This document shows, one piece after another, positions 1 through 8,689 of a stretch of DNA of 64,000 nucleotides. This DNA comes from Tateyamaria sp. Alg231-49 (GTDB taxonomy: Bacteria; Pseudomonadota; Alphaproteobacteria; Rhodobacterales; Rhodobacteraceae): assembly GCF_900143535.1 (NCBI RefSeq), contig NZ_FRFA01000002.1:372001-436000 (forward strand), in the 5' to 3' direction. The position numbers and the translations under genes are program-made. The stretch's first letter is position 1, and each line of letters opens with the position of its first letter. The notes beneath the pieces were generated by a model. The model saw only the letters and a list, made by a program, of their open reading frames with translations. It did not search any database and had not been told where the DNA came from.

Positions 1-175
1 CTTCCAACTCTGGCCCATCTGGCACCGGGACTTCGCGTTTCACGGCTCCAAAGACAAGAATCTCAGAGCCGTCGAAACTGGTTGTGATTGCAATTTCATT
101 CTGGCTGAGGCCAAGCACAACGCTCTCACCCCAAGCGGGCAGGGCCACAAAAAGGAACAGGGCAAGCCAGCGCAT
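1..175 (-). CDS. TIGR02186 family protein, N-terminal part only (cut by window edge)
   Basis: The reverse strand from 175 encodes MRWLALFLFVALPAWGE, a signal peptide, followed by about 40 residues of mature protein before the window ends. The ATG overlaps the TAA stop of the upstream TauE/SafE gene by one base (TAATG), so translation is probably coupled. In alphaproteobacteria TauE/SafE permeases are commonly followed by a secreted TIGR02186 protein of unknown function, and the signal peptide and early mature sequence fit that. The family call rests mainly on context because only the start is visible. Confidence 0.7.
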   Translation of the reverse strand, partial: MRWLALFLFVALPAWGESVVLGLSQNEIAITTSFDGSEILVFGAVKREVPVPDGPELE

Positions 176-1089
176 TAATGCCCTCCTACCGCACCGACCG
201 AGAAAAGCTCGGACGGCATTACAAGCAGATCAAAAGCCAGTTTGCCGCAGACGGCCAGGACCATAATGGCCAGCAGGATGCGCAATTGTTCGGCCTTCAT
301 CTTTACCCCGATGCGGGTGCCGATCTGGGCGCCAATCACGCCCCCGACCAACAGCAGAACGGCCAGAACCACATCGACGGTAAAGTTCGTCGTTGCGTGC
401 AACATAGTGGTAAAGGCGGTCACAAAGATGATCTGGAACAGGGAGGTGCCAACCACAACTTTGGTGGGCATGCCCAGCAGATAGATCATGGCAGGTACCA
501 TGATGAACCCGCCTCCGACCCCCATAATGGCGGCGAGAACGCCAACGCACAGACCAACCAGCACTGGCGGAATGACAGAGATATAAAGGCCCGAAACGCG
601 GAACCGCATTTTAAAGGGAAGCTTGTGGATCCAGTTATGTTTCTTTCGGGTGGGGACTTTGCCCTTCTTGGTATTGCGGATCGCATTGAGGGACTCGATG
701 AACATCAGCCCACCGATCACGCCCAAAAACAGCACGTAGCAAAGCTTGACCAGCAGATCGACCTGCCCCAGCGCCTTGAGGTAGTTGAACACAACAACGC
801 CCAGGGCGGCCCCGATGAGCCCCCCCACCAGGAGGACGCAGCCCATCCTGAGGTCCACCGTCTTTCTTTTTAGGTGGGCCAGAACGCCAGAGAAGGACGA
901 AGCGACAATCTGATTGGCCTCGGTGGCCACAGCCACAGCAGGCGGGATGCCGATAAAGAACAACAGCGGCGTCATCAAAAACCCACCGCCCACGCCAAAC
1001 ATACCTGAAAGAATGCCTACCAGACCGCCCAAACCCAGCAGCAGGTAGGCATTGACCGACACCTCGGCGATAGGCAGGTAGATTTGCAT
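175..1089 (-). CDS. TauE/SafE (TSUP) family anion exporter
   Basis: This 304-residue inner-membrane protein has the two-fold repeated TSUP architecture. Each half carries a GVGGGF motif, near residues 33 (followed by LMTPLL) and 191 (followed by IMVPAMI), with about eight hydrophobic helices overall. The family exports sulfite, sulfoacetate or related small organosulfonate anions, but the substrate cannot be read from sequence. The start is the ATG at 1089. It is translationally coupled to the downstream secreted TIGR02186 gene. The region 1090-1201 between it and the next gene holds nothing I can assign. Confidence 0.9.
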   Translation of the reverse strand: MQIYLPIAEVSVNAYLLLGLGGLVGILSGMFGVGGGFLMTPLLFFIGIPPAVAVATEANQIVASSFSGVLAHLKRKTVDLRMGCVLLVGGLIGAALGVVVFNYLKALGQVDLLVKLCYVLFLGVIGGLMFIESLNAIRNTKKGKVPTRKKHNWIHKLPFKMRFRVSGLYISVIPPVLVGLCVGVLAAIMGVGGGFIMVPAMIYLLGMPTKVVVGTSLFQIIFVTAFTTMLHATTNFTVDVVLAVLLLVGGVIGAQIGTRIGVKMKAEQLRILLAIMVLAVCGKLAFDLLVMPSELFSVGAVGGH

Positions 1090-1201
1090 ACCTTTCTTAG
1101 GCCCACTCTCAGAGGTAAATCAAGGCATCATGCCGCTCTGCAGCAAACTGGCTAGGCAAGAACAAGCAATCTGGACTTAAACTCACAGAGGTCCGGAACC
1201 G

Positions 1202-2176
1202 TCAACGTTCCTTTACGTAGGGTTCGCCGCCGGCTCGTGGTGGGATTGCCTTGCCAACGAATCCAGCCAGAATGACCACCGTCAGGATGTAGGGGAGCGC
1301 GTCCAGCAACTGGACCTGTACTTTGAACCCAAGCGCGCCTTCGATAATGTCTGGGCGCAAGGCGATGGCCTGCAGGTATCCAAACAGTAATGTGGCCCAC
1401 AGCGCGTGCCACGGGCGCCACTTGGCAAAGATCAGAGCCGCCAGTGCGATGAACCCGCGACCTGCAGTCATGTCCTTCACAAATCCAGCTTGCAGACCTG
1501 TGGCAAGGTACGCTCCTGCAAGGCCGCACAGGATCCCGCAGATGCCCACGGCGGCAAAACGCAAGCCAACCACGGAGACACCCGCCGTATCGACCGCTGC
1601 CGGGTTTTCTCCCACCGCCCGCAGGCGCAAGCCAAAGCGGGTGCGAAACAGGATGTACCACGTGCCCGGCACACAGAGCAGCGCCACATAGACAAGGATC
1701 GAGTGGCCCGAGATCAATTCCGCATAGATCGGCCCGAAAACGGGCACCGTGCTGAGGGCATCGGCAAAGGGCAGGGTGATTGGTTCGAACCGTCCTCCGC
1801 CGATCAGGGACGGAGTGCGCCCGCCTTGCTGAAACCAGCTTTGCGCAATGAGAACGGTTAGGCCAGCGGCGAGGAAATTGATCGCGACACCTGAGATTAG
1901 CTGGTTGCCTCGAAAGGTGATCGAAGCAAGGCCGTGTACTGCTGAAAGCACCAGAGACGCCCCAATGCCGGCCAGCAGCCCGATCCAGACTGACCCGGTG
2001 ATTGCCGCCAATGCGGCGGAAAAGAAGGCGGCAGCCAGCATCTTGCCCTCGAGCCCGATGTCAAAAATGCCGCCGCGCTCAGAAAACAGCCCCGCCAGAC
2101 ATGCCAACAGAAGTGGTGTGGCCAGTCGTACCGTGGTGTCCAGAACCGACAAATCAAAGAGAGCAAAGAAGTTCAT
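1202..2176 (-). CDS. Nucleoside-type ABC transporter permease (second permease)
   Basis: A 324-residue hydrophobic protein of the BPD_transp_2 class, related to the permeases of BMP-dependent nucleoside importers (NupQ/YufQ). Characteristic features are the early segment LFSERGGIFDIGLEGKML near residue 30 and the later GRGFIALAALIFAKWRP near residue 235. It begins five bases after the stop of the first permease and ends the five-gene transporter operon. With its partner it should form the membrane channel for purine nucleosides or a related ligand. Substrate is inferred from the family. Confidence 0.92.
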   Translation of the reverse strand: MNFFALFDLSVLDTTVRLATPLLLACLAGLFSERGGIFDIGLEGKMLAAAFFSAALAAITGSVWIGLLAGIGASLVLSAVHGLASITFRGNQLISGVAINFLAAGLTVLIAQSWFQQGGRTPSLIGGGRFEPITLPFADALSTVPVFGPIYAELISGHSILVYVALLCVPGTWYILFRTRFGLRLRAVGENPAAVDTAGVSVVGLRFAAVGICGILCGLAGAYLATGLQAGFVKDMTAGRGFIALAALIFAKWRPWHALWATLLFGYLQAIALRPDIIEGALGFKVQVQLLDALPYILTVVILAGFVGKAIPPRAGGEPYVKER

Positions 2177-2181
2177 GTGGT

Positions 2182-3297
2182 CTACTCCGCCGGTGTCGAT
2201 TTGGATTTGGACGTGCGCCGCAGTGCCAGAAATATCCGTTCAAGCGGCATCCGCACCATATTGTCGAGCGCACCGGTGAACAGGATCACAAGGGCCTGAA
2301 TGACCACGATCAACTCGCGCGGGATCGACGTCCACAGGGCAAGCTCCGCACCGCCCTGATAAAGAAACCCGAACAAGATCGCGGCAAGGAAGACGCCCAC
2401 GGGGTGGCTGCGCCCCATCAGCGCGACGGCGATGCCGATAAACCCGGCCCCTTCAACCGCGTTCAGGACCAGACGCTCTGCCTCGCCCATCACGTTGTTG
2501 ATCGCCATCATCCCCGCCAGTGCGCCCGAGATCAGCATAGCGATCATGGTGATCCGCACAGAGCCGATGCCAGCATAACGCGCGGCGCGTTGGGATTTGC
2601 CGTAGGATCGGATTTCCAGGCCAAGCGGCGTGCGCCAGATCAAAAGCCACACGAGCACACAGGCAATCATCGCCACAACAAGGGATACATTTGCAGGGGC
2701 CGCCTTGGAAAAGGCGATGCCAAAAGGCGCCAGCAGATCATGTAGCGACGGCAGGTGTACGGCCTCGGGGAAGCGGGCAGTGGCCGGGTCCATACTTCCC
2801 GCCGGGCGCAGGATATTAACCAGCATATAGTTGAGCACAGCAGCTGCGATAAAATTGAACATGATCGTCGTGATGACGATATGACTGCCCCGCTTGGCCT
2901 GCAGATAGGCCGGAATTGCCGCCCAAAGTGCGCCGAACAGGGCCGATCCGATGATCGCCGCAAGCACTGCGATGGTCCAGTGGGGCCACGGGATAAACAG
3001 GCAGACAAGGGCAACGCCAAGGCCGCCGAGCATTGCCTGCCCCTCGCCCCCGATGTTGAACAGCCCCGCGTGAAAGGCCACAGCAACGGCCAAGCCGGTG
3101 AACATAAAGTTTGTTGCGTAATAGAGCGTGTAGCCCCAGCCATAGGTAGACCCCAGCGCGCCTGAAACCATCAGCTTGACGGCGGCGACCGGGTCTTCTC
3201 CGATGGCGAGGATCACAAGGGCTGACAGGATCGCCGCCAGCAAGAGCGAGATTAGCGGGACAAGGATCACCTCGGCCCATTTGGGCATCACATCCAT
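2182..3297 (-). CDS. Nucleoside-type ABC transporter permease (first permease)
   Basis: A 371-residue multi-spanning permease of the NupP/YufP class, with the family segment FNIGGEGQAMLGGLG near residue 85 and GFIGIAVALMGRSHPVG near residue 285. The reading frame extends upstream to a TTG at 3312, but the ATG at 3297 sits one base after the stop of the preceding gene with a GAGG ribosome-binding site eight bases upstream, so I use it. It pairs with the permease encoded immediately downstream. Confidence 0.9.
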   Translation of the reverse strand: MDVMPKWAEVILVPLISLLLAAILSALVILAIGEDPVAAVKLMVSGALGSTYGWGYTLYYATNFMFTGLAVAVAFHAGLFNIGGEGQAMLGGLGVALVCLFIPWPHWTIAVLAAIIGSALFGALWAAIPAYLQAKRGSHIVITTIMFNFIAAAVLNYMLVNILRPAGSMDPATARFPEAVHLPSLHDLLAPFGIAFSKAAPANVSLVVAMIACVLVWLLIWRTPLGLEIRSYGKSQRAARYAGIGSVRITMIAMLISGALAGMMAINNVMGEAERLVLNAVEGAGFIGIAVALMGRSHPVGVFLAAILFGFLYQGGAELALWTSIPRELIVVIQALVILFTGALDNMVRMPLERIFLALRRTSKSKSTPAE

Positions 3298-3298
3298 G

Positions 3299-3853
3299 TC
3301 AGTTTTCCTCAACTACAAAGCCGGAAAAGGCCGGTCGGCCTCCGGCAACAGAACTCAGAATGCGCGCATAAGGCGGGCGCCAATCGCCCACAGTCAGGCT
3401 TTCGCCGCTGCCCGCGTGATAGGTCCATAGGCCAGCGACGAAACATCGGTGGGCATCCTGAGGCTGACCGCCCGCACTGTCATGCACAACGACCAACACA
3501 TCAGTGTCATCAAAGCGGTGGCGTGACACATCACAGGGGGTGCCGATTGAGTCCAACTGCGCAACCGACTGCGCCAGTGCTGCGGGCATTGCTGCGCGCA
3601 GCTTGTCGGTGGCCGCTGCTCCTTCCACCAGACCCGTGCCCGAATGGAACTCTAGCCGAGACGCCTTGCGTGCTCCTGATGTGCGGGGCGCGAGCAGCGC
3701 AAATGTTGTGGCCAGCGTGACCAGAGTGGTTTGCGTGGCCTCATCTTCCGCCCGGACCGCGATATCAAAGCGGTCAATTTCGGTCTGCGCGCTCAGTGCG
3801 GTTGCCGCACACACAAAAGCCGAAGCGAGTTTGAAAAAGGATCGCTTCATCAT
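3299..3853 (-). CDS. Secreted protein of unknown function inside the nucleoside transporter operon
   Basis: A 184-residue protein that starts with a Sec-type signal peptide (MMKRSFFKLASAFVCAATALSA) and has no membrane segment after it. I recognise no domain. Two cysteines (in GTPCDVSRHR and AHRCFVAGL) could form a disulfide in the periplasm. Its ATG overlaps the ATPase stop (ATGA) and its stop lies one base before the first permease ATG, so it is locked into the operon. The position suggests an auxiliary role in ligand capture or transporter assembly, which is inference only. Confidence 0.75.
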   Translation of the reverse strand: MMKRSFFKLASAFVCAATALSAQTEIDRFDIAVRAEDEATQTTLVTLATTFALLAPRTSGARKASRLEFHSGTGLVEGAAATDKLRAAMPAALAQSVAQLDSIGTPCDVSRHRFDDTDVLVVVHDSAGGQPQDAHRCFVAGLWTYHAGSGESLTVGDWRPPYARILSSVAGGRPAFSGFVVEEN

Positions 3854-5394
3854 GCGTCCCCACTTACGCCAGCCATCAATAGGCCCAGTTCTTTTTCGTC
3901 CGTTTGGCCGGGCATCCGTTCTCCCATGATGCGTCCGTCAAACATTACGGCCACGCGGTCGGCCAGGCTCAGAATTTCTTCCAGTTCGACCGAGACCAGC
4001 AGGATCGCCTTGCCCTGATCGCGCAAGGCAACGATTTGCTGGTGAATGAACTCGATTGCCCCGATATCGACGCCGCGCGTGGGCTGGCCGATCAAGAGTA
4101 GATCGGGGTTGCGTTCGATCTCGCGCGCCAGAACGATTTTTTGCTGGTTCCCACCGGAAAAGTTTTTGGCTGCCAGATGCGGATGGGGTGGGCGCACGTC
4201 AAAACGATCCATTTTGGCTTGCGTCTCAGCCTTGATCGCTGCGTTGTTGCTCAGCATTCCGGATTGATAGGCCGCATCGCGGTGATACCCAAAGGCCGTG
4301 TTTTCCCACGCTGTGAAATCCATGATCAGGCCTTCGCGCTGACGGTCTTCGGGCACATGCGCGATACCGCGTGCACGGCGTGATCGCCCGTCAGATTGAG
4401 CCCCGGTCAGTTCGATGGGCTGGCCGTTCAATGTGATGGTGCCGGTGCCGTCGGCATAACCGCCAAGCACTTCAAGCAGTTCGGATTGACCGTTCCCTGC
4501 GACCCCGGCAATGCCAAGGATTTCACCCGCCCGCACTTGCAGATCGATGCCGCGCAAGCGTTCGACCTTTTGGTCGTCCACAACGCGCAAGTCTTTGACA
4601 TCCAACACGACATCGCCCGGCGTTGCGGGGACCTTGTCGACCCGCAACAGCACCTTGCGCCCCACCATCAACTCGGCCAGTTGCTCTGGTGAAGTTTCAG
4701 ACGTCTTCACCGTCGCCGTCATCTCTCCACGCCGCATCACGCTGACCGTGTCGGTGATGTCCATGATCTCGCGCAGTTTGTGGGTGATCAGGATGATCGT
4801 CTTGCCTTCATCCTTGAGGCGACCAAGGATGCGGAACAACTGGTCGGCCTCTGAGGGGGTCAACACGCCGGTTGGCTCGTCCAGAATCAGGATGTTTGCC
4901 TGCCGATACAACGCCTTGAGGATTTCAACGCGCTGCTGCATGCCCACACCGATCTCTTCGATCACGGCATCCGGGTCCACCTTGAGGTCATATTCCTGTT
5001 CTAGCTGAAGCAGTGTCTTGCGGGCCTTGGACAACGAGGGTTTCAGAAGCCCCCCATCTTCGGCCCCCAGAATGATATTTTCCAGAACGGTAAAGTTCTC
5101 GACCAGTTTGAAATGCTGAAACACCATGCCGATCCCAGCGGCGATGGCGGCCTGACTGTCCGGAATTTCGGTCTTTTGCCCAGAGATTAAAATCTCGCCA
5201 GCGTCTGCTTTGTAAAACCCGTAAAGGATCGACATAAGTGTCGACTTGCCAGCCCCGTTTTCTCCGATGATCCCGTGAATCGTGCCGGGCATCACGCGGA
5301 TCGAGATGTCTTTGTTGGCTTGCACCGGGCCAAAGGCCTTGGAAATGCCTTTGAGTTCAATGGCCGGAGCGTTGGCGGGGGCGGTCATAGTCAT
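3850..5394 (-). CDS. Nucleoside-type ABC transporter ATP-binding protein (double domain)
   Basis: A 514-residue ATPase with two tandem ABC domains, as in sugar and BMP-type nucleoside importers (NupO/YufO). The first domain has Walker A GENGAGKS near residue 45, signature-like GVGMQQRVEILKAL and Walker B ILILDEPTGVL. The second has the degenerate P-loop GVAGNGQSELL and FSGGNQQKIVLAREI. It energises uptake through the two downstream permeases. A terminator-like hairpin separates it from the substrate-binding protein gene upstream, so it is probably expressed below that gene. Confidence 0.93.
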   Translation of the reverse strand: MTMTAPANAPAIELKGISKAFGPVQANKDISIRVMPGTIHGIIGENGAGKSTLMSILYGFYKADAGEILISGQKTEIPDSQAAIAAGIGMVFQHFKLVENFTVLENIILGAEDGGLLKPSLSKARKTLLQLEQEYDLKVDPDAVIEEIGVGMQQRVEILKALYRQANILILDEPTGVLTPSEADQLFRILGRLKDEGKTIILITHKLREIMDITDTVSVMRRGEMTATVKTSETSPEQLAELMVGRKVLLRVDKVPATPGDVVLDVKDLRVVDDQKVERLRGIDLQVRAGEILGIAGVAGNGQSELLEVLGGYADGTGTITLNGQPIELTGAQSDGRSRRARGIAHVPEDRQREGLIMDFTAWENTAFGYHRDAAYQSGMLSNNAAIKAETQAKMDRFDVRPPHPHLAAKNFSGGNQQKIVLAREIERNPDLLLIGQPTRGVDIGAIEFIHQQIVALRDQGKAILLVSVELEEILSLADRVAVMFDGRIMGERMPGQTDEKELGLLMAGVSGDA

Positions 5395-5411
5395 GCATTT
5401 CCCGGCTGGTC

Positions 5412-5447
5412 AAAAAGGCCGCGCCACAAAGCTTGTGCGGCGCGGCC
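5412..5447 (-). terminator. Intercistronic terminator/attenuator after the BMP gene
   Basis: On the minus strand a GGCCGCGCC/GGCGCGGCC stem (nine base pairs, 5417-5425 with 5439-5447) is followed directly by five T residues (5412-5416). It lies between the binding-protein gene and the ATPase gene of the same operon. Such structures usually let the binding protein be made in excess of the membrane components. Confidence 0.75.
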
Positions 5448-5467
5448 CATAGGGTCTTGGGTTCGGA

Positions 5468-6472
5468 TCAGAAGTCCAGAACTGGGCAGCTGTCGTTGGT
5501 GTAATACGCAACAACTTCTAGATCGCCCGAGATGATCTTTTCACGGGCTTCTGCGACCGCGGCTTCCATCTCATCTGTCACCAGTGCGTCATTATGCTCG
5601 TCCAGAGCAACGCCCACACCTTCTTCGGCGAGACCGAGGGTTGTGAACCCACCAGTTTCCATGCCTTCGCCCGCTTTCATCGAGTCATAGACAGCGACGT
5701 CAACGCGCTTCAGCATCGAGGTCAGAACCTTGCCAGAGTGCAGGTAGTTCTGGTTGCTGTCCACGCCGATCGACAGGATGTCTTCGTCGGCCGCCGTTTG
5801 CAAAACGCCCACGCCGGTACCGCCAGCCGCAGCATAGATCACGTCAGCACCCTGACTGATTTGCGCTTTGGTCAACTCGGAGCCTTTCACGGGATCATTC
5901 CAAGCCGCTGGTGTCGTGCCGGTCATATTGGCGATGACTGTTGCATCTGGGTTGATGGCTTTTACGCCTTGGGCAAAGCCGCAGCCAAAGTGGCGGATCA
6001 GGGGGATGTCCATGCCGCCAATAAAGCCAACTGTGCCGGACTCAGAAGCCATCGCAGCCATCATGCCCACAAGGTAAGAACCCTGGTGTTCTTGAAAGCC
6101 GATCAACTGTACGTTTGCAGGCACTTCAGGCATCCAGCCGTCGATGTTGACGAATTTGGTGTCCGGATAATCCGGGGCCACAACGCTGACTGGATCGGCA
6201 AATGCGAAACCTGTGGTGATCACCGGGTTTGCGCCGGATTCTGCGAAACGGCGCAGGGCCTGTTCGCGCTGTGCTTCGGACTGCAGTTCGATCTCAAGGA
6301 ACTTACCGCCAGTTTCGTCCGCCCAGCGTTTGGCGCCGTTAAAAGCAGCTTCGTTGAATGATTTGTCGAATTTGCCGCCAAGATCAAAGATCAAGGCAGG
6401 CTCGGCCAGTGCAGCACCGGCCGACAGGGCAAGAGCAGCACTTGCGCCGAGGAATTTCTGCATGAGGGTCAT
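5468..6472 (-). CDS. BMP family ABC transporter substrate-binding protein
   Basis: A periplasmic binding protein of the BMP/Med/PnrA family, 334 residues from the ATG at 6472. That start follows a GGGAGA ribosome-binding site and begins a clean signal peptide (MTLMQKFLGASAALALSAGAALA); the open frame upstream to 6544 lacks one. Mature sequence shows the family hallmarks FDLGGKFDKSFNEAAF, GFIGGMDIPLIRHFGCGF and ADVIYAAAGGTGVGVLQ. PnrA relatives bind purine nucleosides, and roseobacters often carry this cluster near purine catabolism genes. It is the first gene of the transporter operon. Confidence 0.93.
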   Translation of the reverse strand: MTLMQKFLGASAALALSAGAALAEPALIFDLGGKFDKSFNEAAFNGAKRWADETGGKFLEIELQSEAQREQALRRFAESGANPVITTGFAFADPVSVVAPDYPDTKFVNIDGWMPEVPANVQLIGFQEHQGSYLVGMMAAMASESGTVGFIGGMDIPLIRHFGCGFAQGVKAINPDATVIANMTGTTPAAWNDPVKGSELTKAQISQGADVIYAAAGGTGVGVLQTAADEDILSIGVDSNQNYLHSGKVLTSMLKRVDVAVYDSMKAGEGMETGGFTTLGLAEEGVGVALDEHNDALVTDEMEAAVAEAREKIISGDLEVVAYYTNDSCPVLDF

Positions 6473-6549
6473 GGTGTCAGGTCTCCCGAGTTTATGTTTG
6501 GGGCGGTGCCAAAGGTGAGGCCCGCCCGGGATCGCAGTGATCATACGGG

Positions 6550-6578
6550 ATTAGGCCGCAGGGGCGGGATGGGGTCAA
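6550..6578 (-). promoter_or_regulatory. Probable sigma70 promoter of the BMP transporter operon
   Basis: Reading the minus strand, TTGACC (6573-6578) is followed after 17 bases by CCTAAT (6550-6555), about 80 bases before the BMP gene start. The -35 element is strong and the -10 element weak. Assigned by pattern only. Confidence 0.4.
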
Positions 6579-6642
6579 CCGCTTTTTAACCCTTGGCCTT
6601 GCGCATTTGAACGTGACCTTGCGCTATGCTGAACGCTTGGGC

Positions 6643-6714
6643 GGGGGGCTGTCTGCCCCCACGGACCCACACGGGTCAGTCCCCCGGGGATTTTTGGGAA
6701 ACAGTGAAGGGCAG
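6643..6714. repeat. Roseobacter-type intergenic palindromic element, copy A
   Basis: This GC-rich palindromic block (GGGGGCTGTCTGCCCCC, a short GACCC/GGGTC hairpin, CCCCGGGGATTTTTGG, then GAAGGGCAG) matches the block at 45521-45581 over most of its length. Both copies lie at the 3' end of a minus-strand gene in the same orientation. In this copy the rimI stop codon lies inside the element, which therefore encodes the last residues of RimI. Confidence 0.7.
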
Positions 6715-7113
6715 GGGTGCGCGCATGATCAGCGCATCCACCTTGTGATCGTCCCGTTTGTAATATCCAGCCCTGCGCGCCACGACCTCAAAGCCGAACT
6801 GTGCATATAGCCGGGTGGCGGGCGCGTTATCTGCAGCGACTTCGAGAAAGGCGGTTCCTGTTCTGTCTTGGGCTGTGCGCATCCAATGTTGCATAAGCTC
6901 TGCCCCGATCCCTTGCCGCTGATGATCCGGGTGAGTGGCGATGGTCAGCAACTCGGCTTCGCCCGCAATGGCGCGCCAAAGTGCAAATCCGTTTTGCGCG
7001 GTGCTCAGGTGGCAGTATGGGCTGTCGAGCAGTGCGCGAAACTCATCTGCCGACCACGCTCGGTCTATGGAAAATGCGGCGTCATGTAGCTTTGCCAGCG
7101 CTTCGGGGGTCAT
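6676..7113 (-). CDS. rimI: Ribosomal protein S18-alanine N-acetyltransferase
   Basis: A 145-residue GNAT acetyltransferase. The acetyl-CoA loop is seen in ATHPDHQRQGIGAELM (around residues 67-82), followed by LEVAADNAPATRLYAQFGFEVVARRAGYY, the typical RimI C-terminal half. The family acetylates the N-terminal alanine of ribosomal protein S18. The ATG at 7113 overlaps the tsaB stop (ATGA), so it is preferred to the in-frame extension to 7203. The tail (about PFTVSQKSPGD) is encoded by the repeated palindromic element, so the native C-terminus may have been replaced. Neighbour tsaB is the classical partner. Confidence 0.88.
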   Translation of the reverse strand: MTPEALAKLHDAAFSIDRAWSADEFRALLDSPYCHLSTAQNGFALWRAIAGEAELLTIATHPDHQRQGIGAELMQHWMRTAQDRTGTAFLEVAADNAPATRLYAQFGFEVVARRAGYYKRDDHKVDALIMRAPLPFTVSQKSPGD

Positions 7114-7682
7114 GTGAGAATGCGGGGCGGTGCATCCCTTGCCGGGGCCGCGTCCGGGGCGCGGACGTAGAACGGGGCGGGTGGCTCGGGCGTTGCCGGC
7201 CACAAATGCGCAGCATGCAAAGCAGCGCCTGTCGCGAGATCAGCGGGTGTTGGATTCGGCGCGGCATCGGTGACGTCTGCCGCAGGAATGATGCGCGTTC
7301 CCTGATCGTCGCTTACGTAGACCATGTCGCGCGGGGCAGGGATCGCAATCCGTGCGCTCGTCGGGGAAACGTGCGCGCGGGCCTCAAATCCGGTCACGCC
7401 ATAGGCTGGGATTTTTAATCCCAACGCCAGACCGCGTGCCGCAGAAACGCCAATGCGAATGCCGGTGAAATTGCCGGGGCCAGTGCCGACAGCCAGCGCA
7501 CTCAAATCTGACCAACTCTTGCCTTCGGCTGCCAGAACTTCTTCTAACAGGTCCATAAGGCGTTCTGCCTGCCCGCGCGCCATGTCCTCTCCATGCGCGC
7601 GCAGAATTGTATCGCCGTCGATCAGAGCGGCGGCGCAATGCGGCCCTGACGTGTCCAGGCCCAAGATGAGTTGGCTGCTCAT
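7110..7682 (-). CDS. tsaB: tRNA threonylcarbamoyladenosine biosynthesis protein TsaB
   Basis: A 190-residue ASKHA-fold protein starting LILGLDTSGPHCAAALIDGD, with AVGTGPGNFTGIRIGVSAARGLALGL near residue 70, the TsaB signature. TsaB scaffolds TsaD in making t6A at position 37 of ANN-decoding tRNAs. The frame runs upstream to 7889 inside the GFA gene, but the ATG at 7682 overlaps the GFA stop as ATGA and begins the conserved domain. It overlaps rimI in the same way. Confidence 0.9.
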   Translation of the reverse strand: MSSQLILGLDTSGPHCAAALIDGDTILRAHGEDMARGQAERLMDLLEEVLAAEGKSWSDLSALAVGTGPGNFTGIRIGVSAARGLALGLKIPAYGVTGFEARAHVSPTSARIAIPAPRDMVYVSDDQGTRIIPAADVTDAAPNPTPADLATGAALHAAHLWPATPEPPAPFYVRAPDAAPARDAPPRILT

Positions 7683-8110
7683 GTGCTGGACGCTTTCAGG
7701 TCGGCGCGTGCGGTGCCATCCGACCGTGGCAAGTCGTCTGCAATATGCAGCCATGACAGGCGTTCCGCATGATGGCTGTGAAGAACGGGTGCCAGCGTGT
7801 CCGCTTGGTCGATGATCCCTAGTGGAACGTAGATTTGGTCTGGCAGATAGTCGAAGGCCGCGCCGAGAGGCGATCCACAGGTTTCGCAAGCCCAGCGTCG
7901 CACGTTGCCTTTGGGCGAATAGGCGCGGGGCATCTGCGCAATCAGATCACCTTCCGAAAAGGCTGCGAATGCGGCAACCGGCGCGCCTGTCCAACGTCTG
8001 CAATCGCTGCAATGACAATAGGCCACCGTTTCCGGTGGCCCTTGGATCGTAAGTTCGGATGCGCCGCAATAACAGCGAGCTGTGTATTCCGGCAAAGTCT
8101 CAGACGGCAA
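7679..8110 (-). CDS. GFA (Gfa-like/CENP-V) zinc protein
   Basis: A 143-residue protein with the GFA-domain cysteine pattern: YTARCYCGASEL near residue 10, YCHCSDCRRWTGAPVAAF near residue 31 and WACETCGSPLGAAFD near residue 75. Relatives are described as glutathione-dependent formaldehyde-activating enzymes, but most members have unknown function and bind zinc. The start appears to be TTG at 8110, overlapping the end of nifU by 11 bases. It is embedded between nifU and tsaB in a run of overlapping genes. Confidence 0.82.
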   Translation of the reverse strand: MPSETLPEYTARCYCGASELTIQGPPETVAYCHCSDCRRWTGAPVAAFAAFSEGDLIAQMPRAYSPKGNVRRWACETCGSPLGAAFDYLPDQIYVPLGIIDQADTLAPVLHSHHAERLSWLHIADDLPRSDGTARADLKASST

Positions 8111-8663
8111 CGGGGCGCACTTCTGTGACTTCGGGAATGTAATGGCGCAGCAGGTTTTCGATGCCCATTTTCAACGTCAGGGTCGAGGACGGGCAGCCCG
8201 CGCAGGCGCCTTGCATGTGCAGGTAAACAACGCCCCGGTCAAAGCCGTGGAACGTAATGTCGCCGCCATCTTGAGCCACAGCGGGTCGTACGCGGCTGTC
8301 GAGCAGTTCTTTGATCTGGCCCACAACTACGCCGTCTTCGCCATCATGTTCGGCATGACCGGAGGCTGGGGCGTGGCCGTCGTCCATGACAGGTTGTCCG
8401 GACTGAAAGTGTTCCATGATCGCACCCAAAAGGGCGGGTTTGATGTGGTCCCAGTCCACACTGTCCGCCTTGGTCACGGTGACAAAATCGGTGCCAAAGA
8501 AAACGCCAGTAACCCCATCGACCGAAAAAACACGCCGCGCAAGCGGTGATTTTTCTGAGGCATCCGCGCTTGGAAAGTCGGCTGTACCAACTTCGAGTAC
8601 GGTCTGGCCTGGCAGGAATTTCAGCGTGGCTGGGTTGGGCGTGGATTCGGTTTGAATGAACAT
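8100..8663 (-). CDS. NifU family iron-sulfur carrier (Nfu type)
   Basis: A 187-residue protein with an Nfu N-terminal domain (MFIQTESTPNPATLKFLPG at the start) and a C-terminal NifU domain whose CAGCPSS motif near residue 157 supplies the cluster-binding cysteines. It carries 4Fe-4S clusters to apo-proteins such as RimO or lipoate synthase. It heads the nifU-GFA-tsaB-rimI run. An Irr-like iron box lies in its promoter, consistent with control by iron status, which is inferred from pattern. Confidence 0.92.
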   Translation of the reverse strand: MFIQTESTPNPATLKFLPGQTVLEVGTADFPSADASEKSPLARRVFSVDGVTGVFFGTDFVTVTKADSVDWDHIKPALLGAIMEHFQSGQPVMDDGHAPASGHAEHDGEDGVVVGQIKELLDSRVRPAVAQDGGDITFHGFDRGVVYLHMQGACAGCPSSTLTLKMGIENLLRHYIPEVTEVRPVAV

Positions 8664-8689
8664 GGCGCATCTCCTGATGGATATTGTCG

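Noticed and set aside
1195-1211. GGAAC/GTTCC dyad at the end of the nucleoside transporter operon as a terminator
   Set aside because: Only five base pairs, partly inside the permease coding end and without a T-run.
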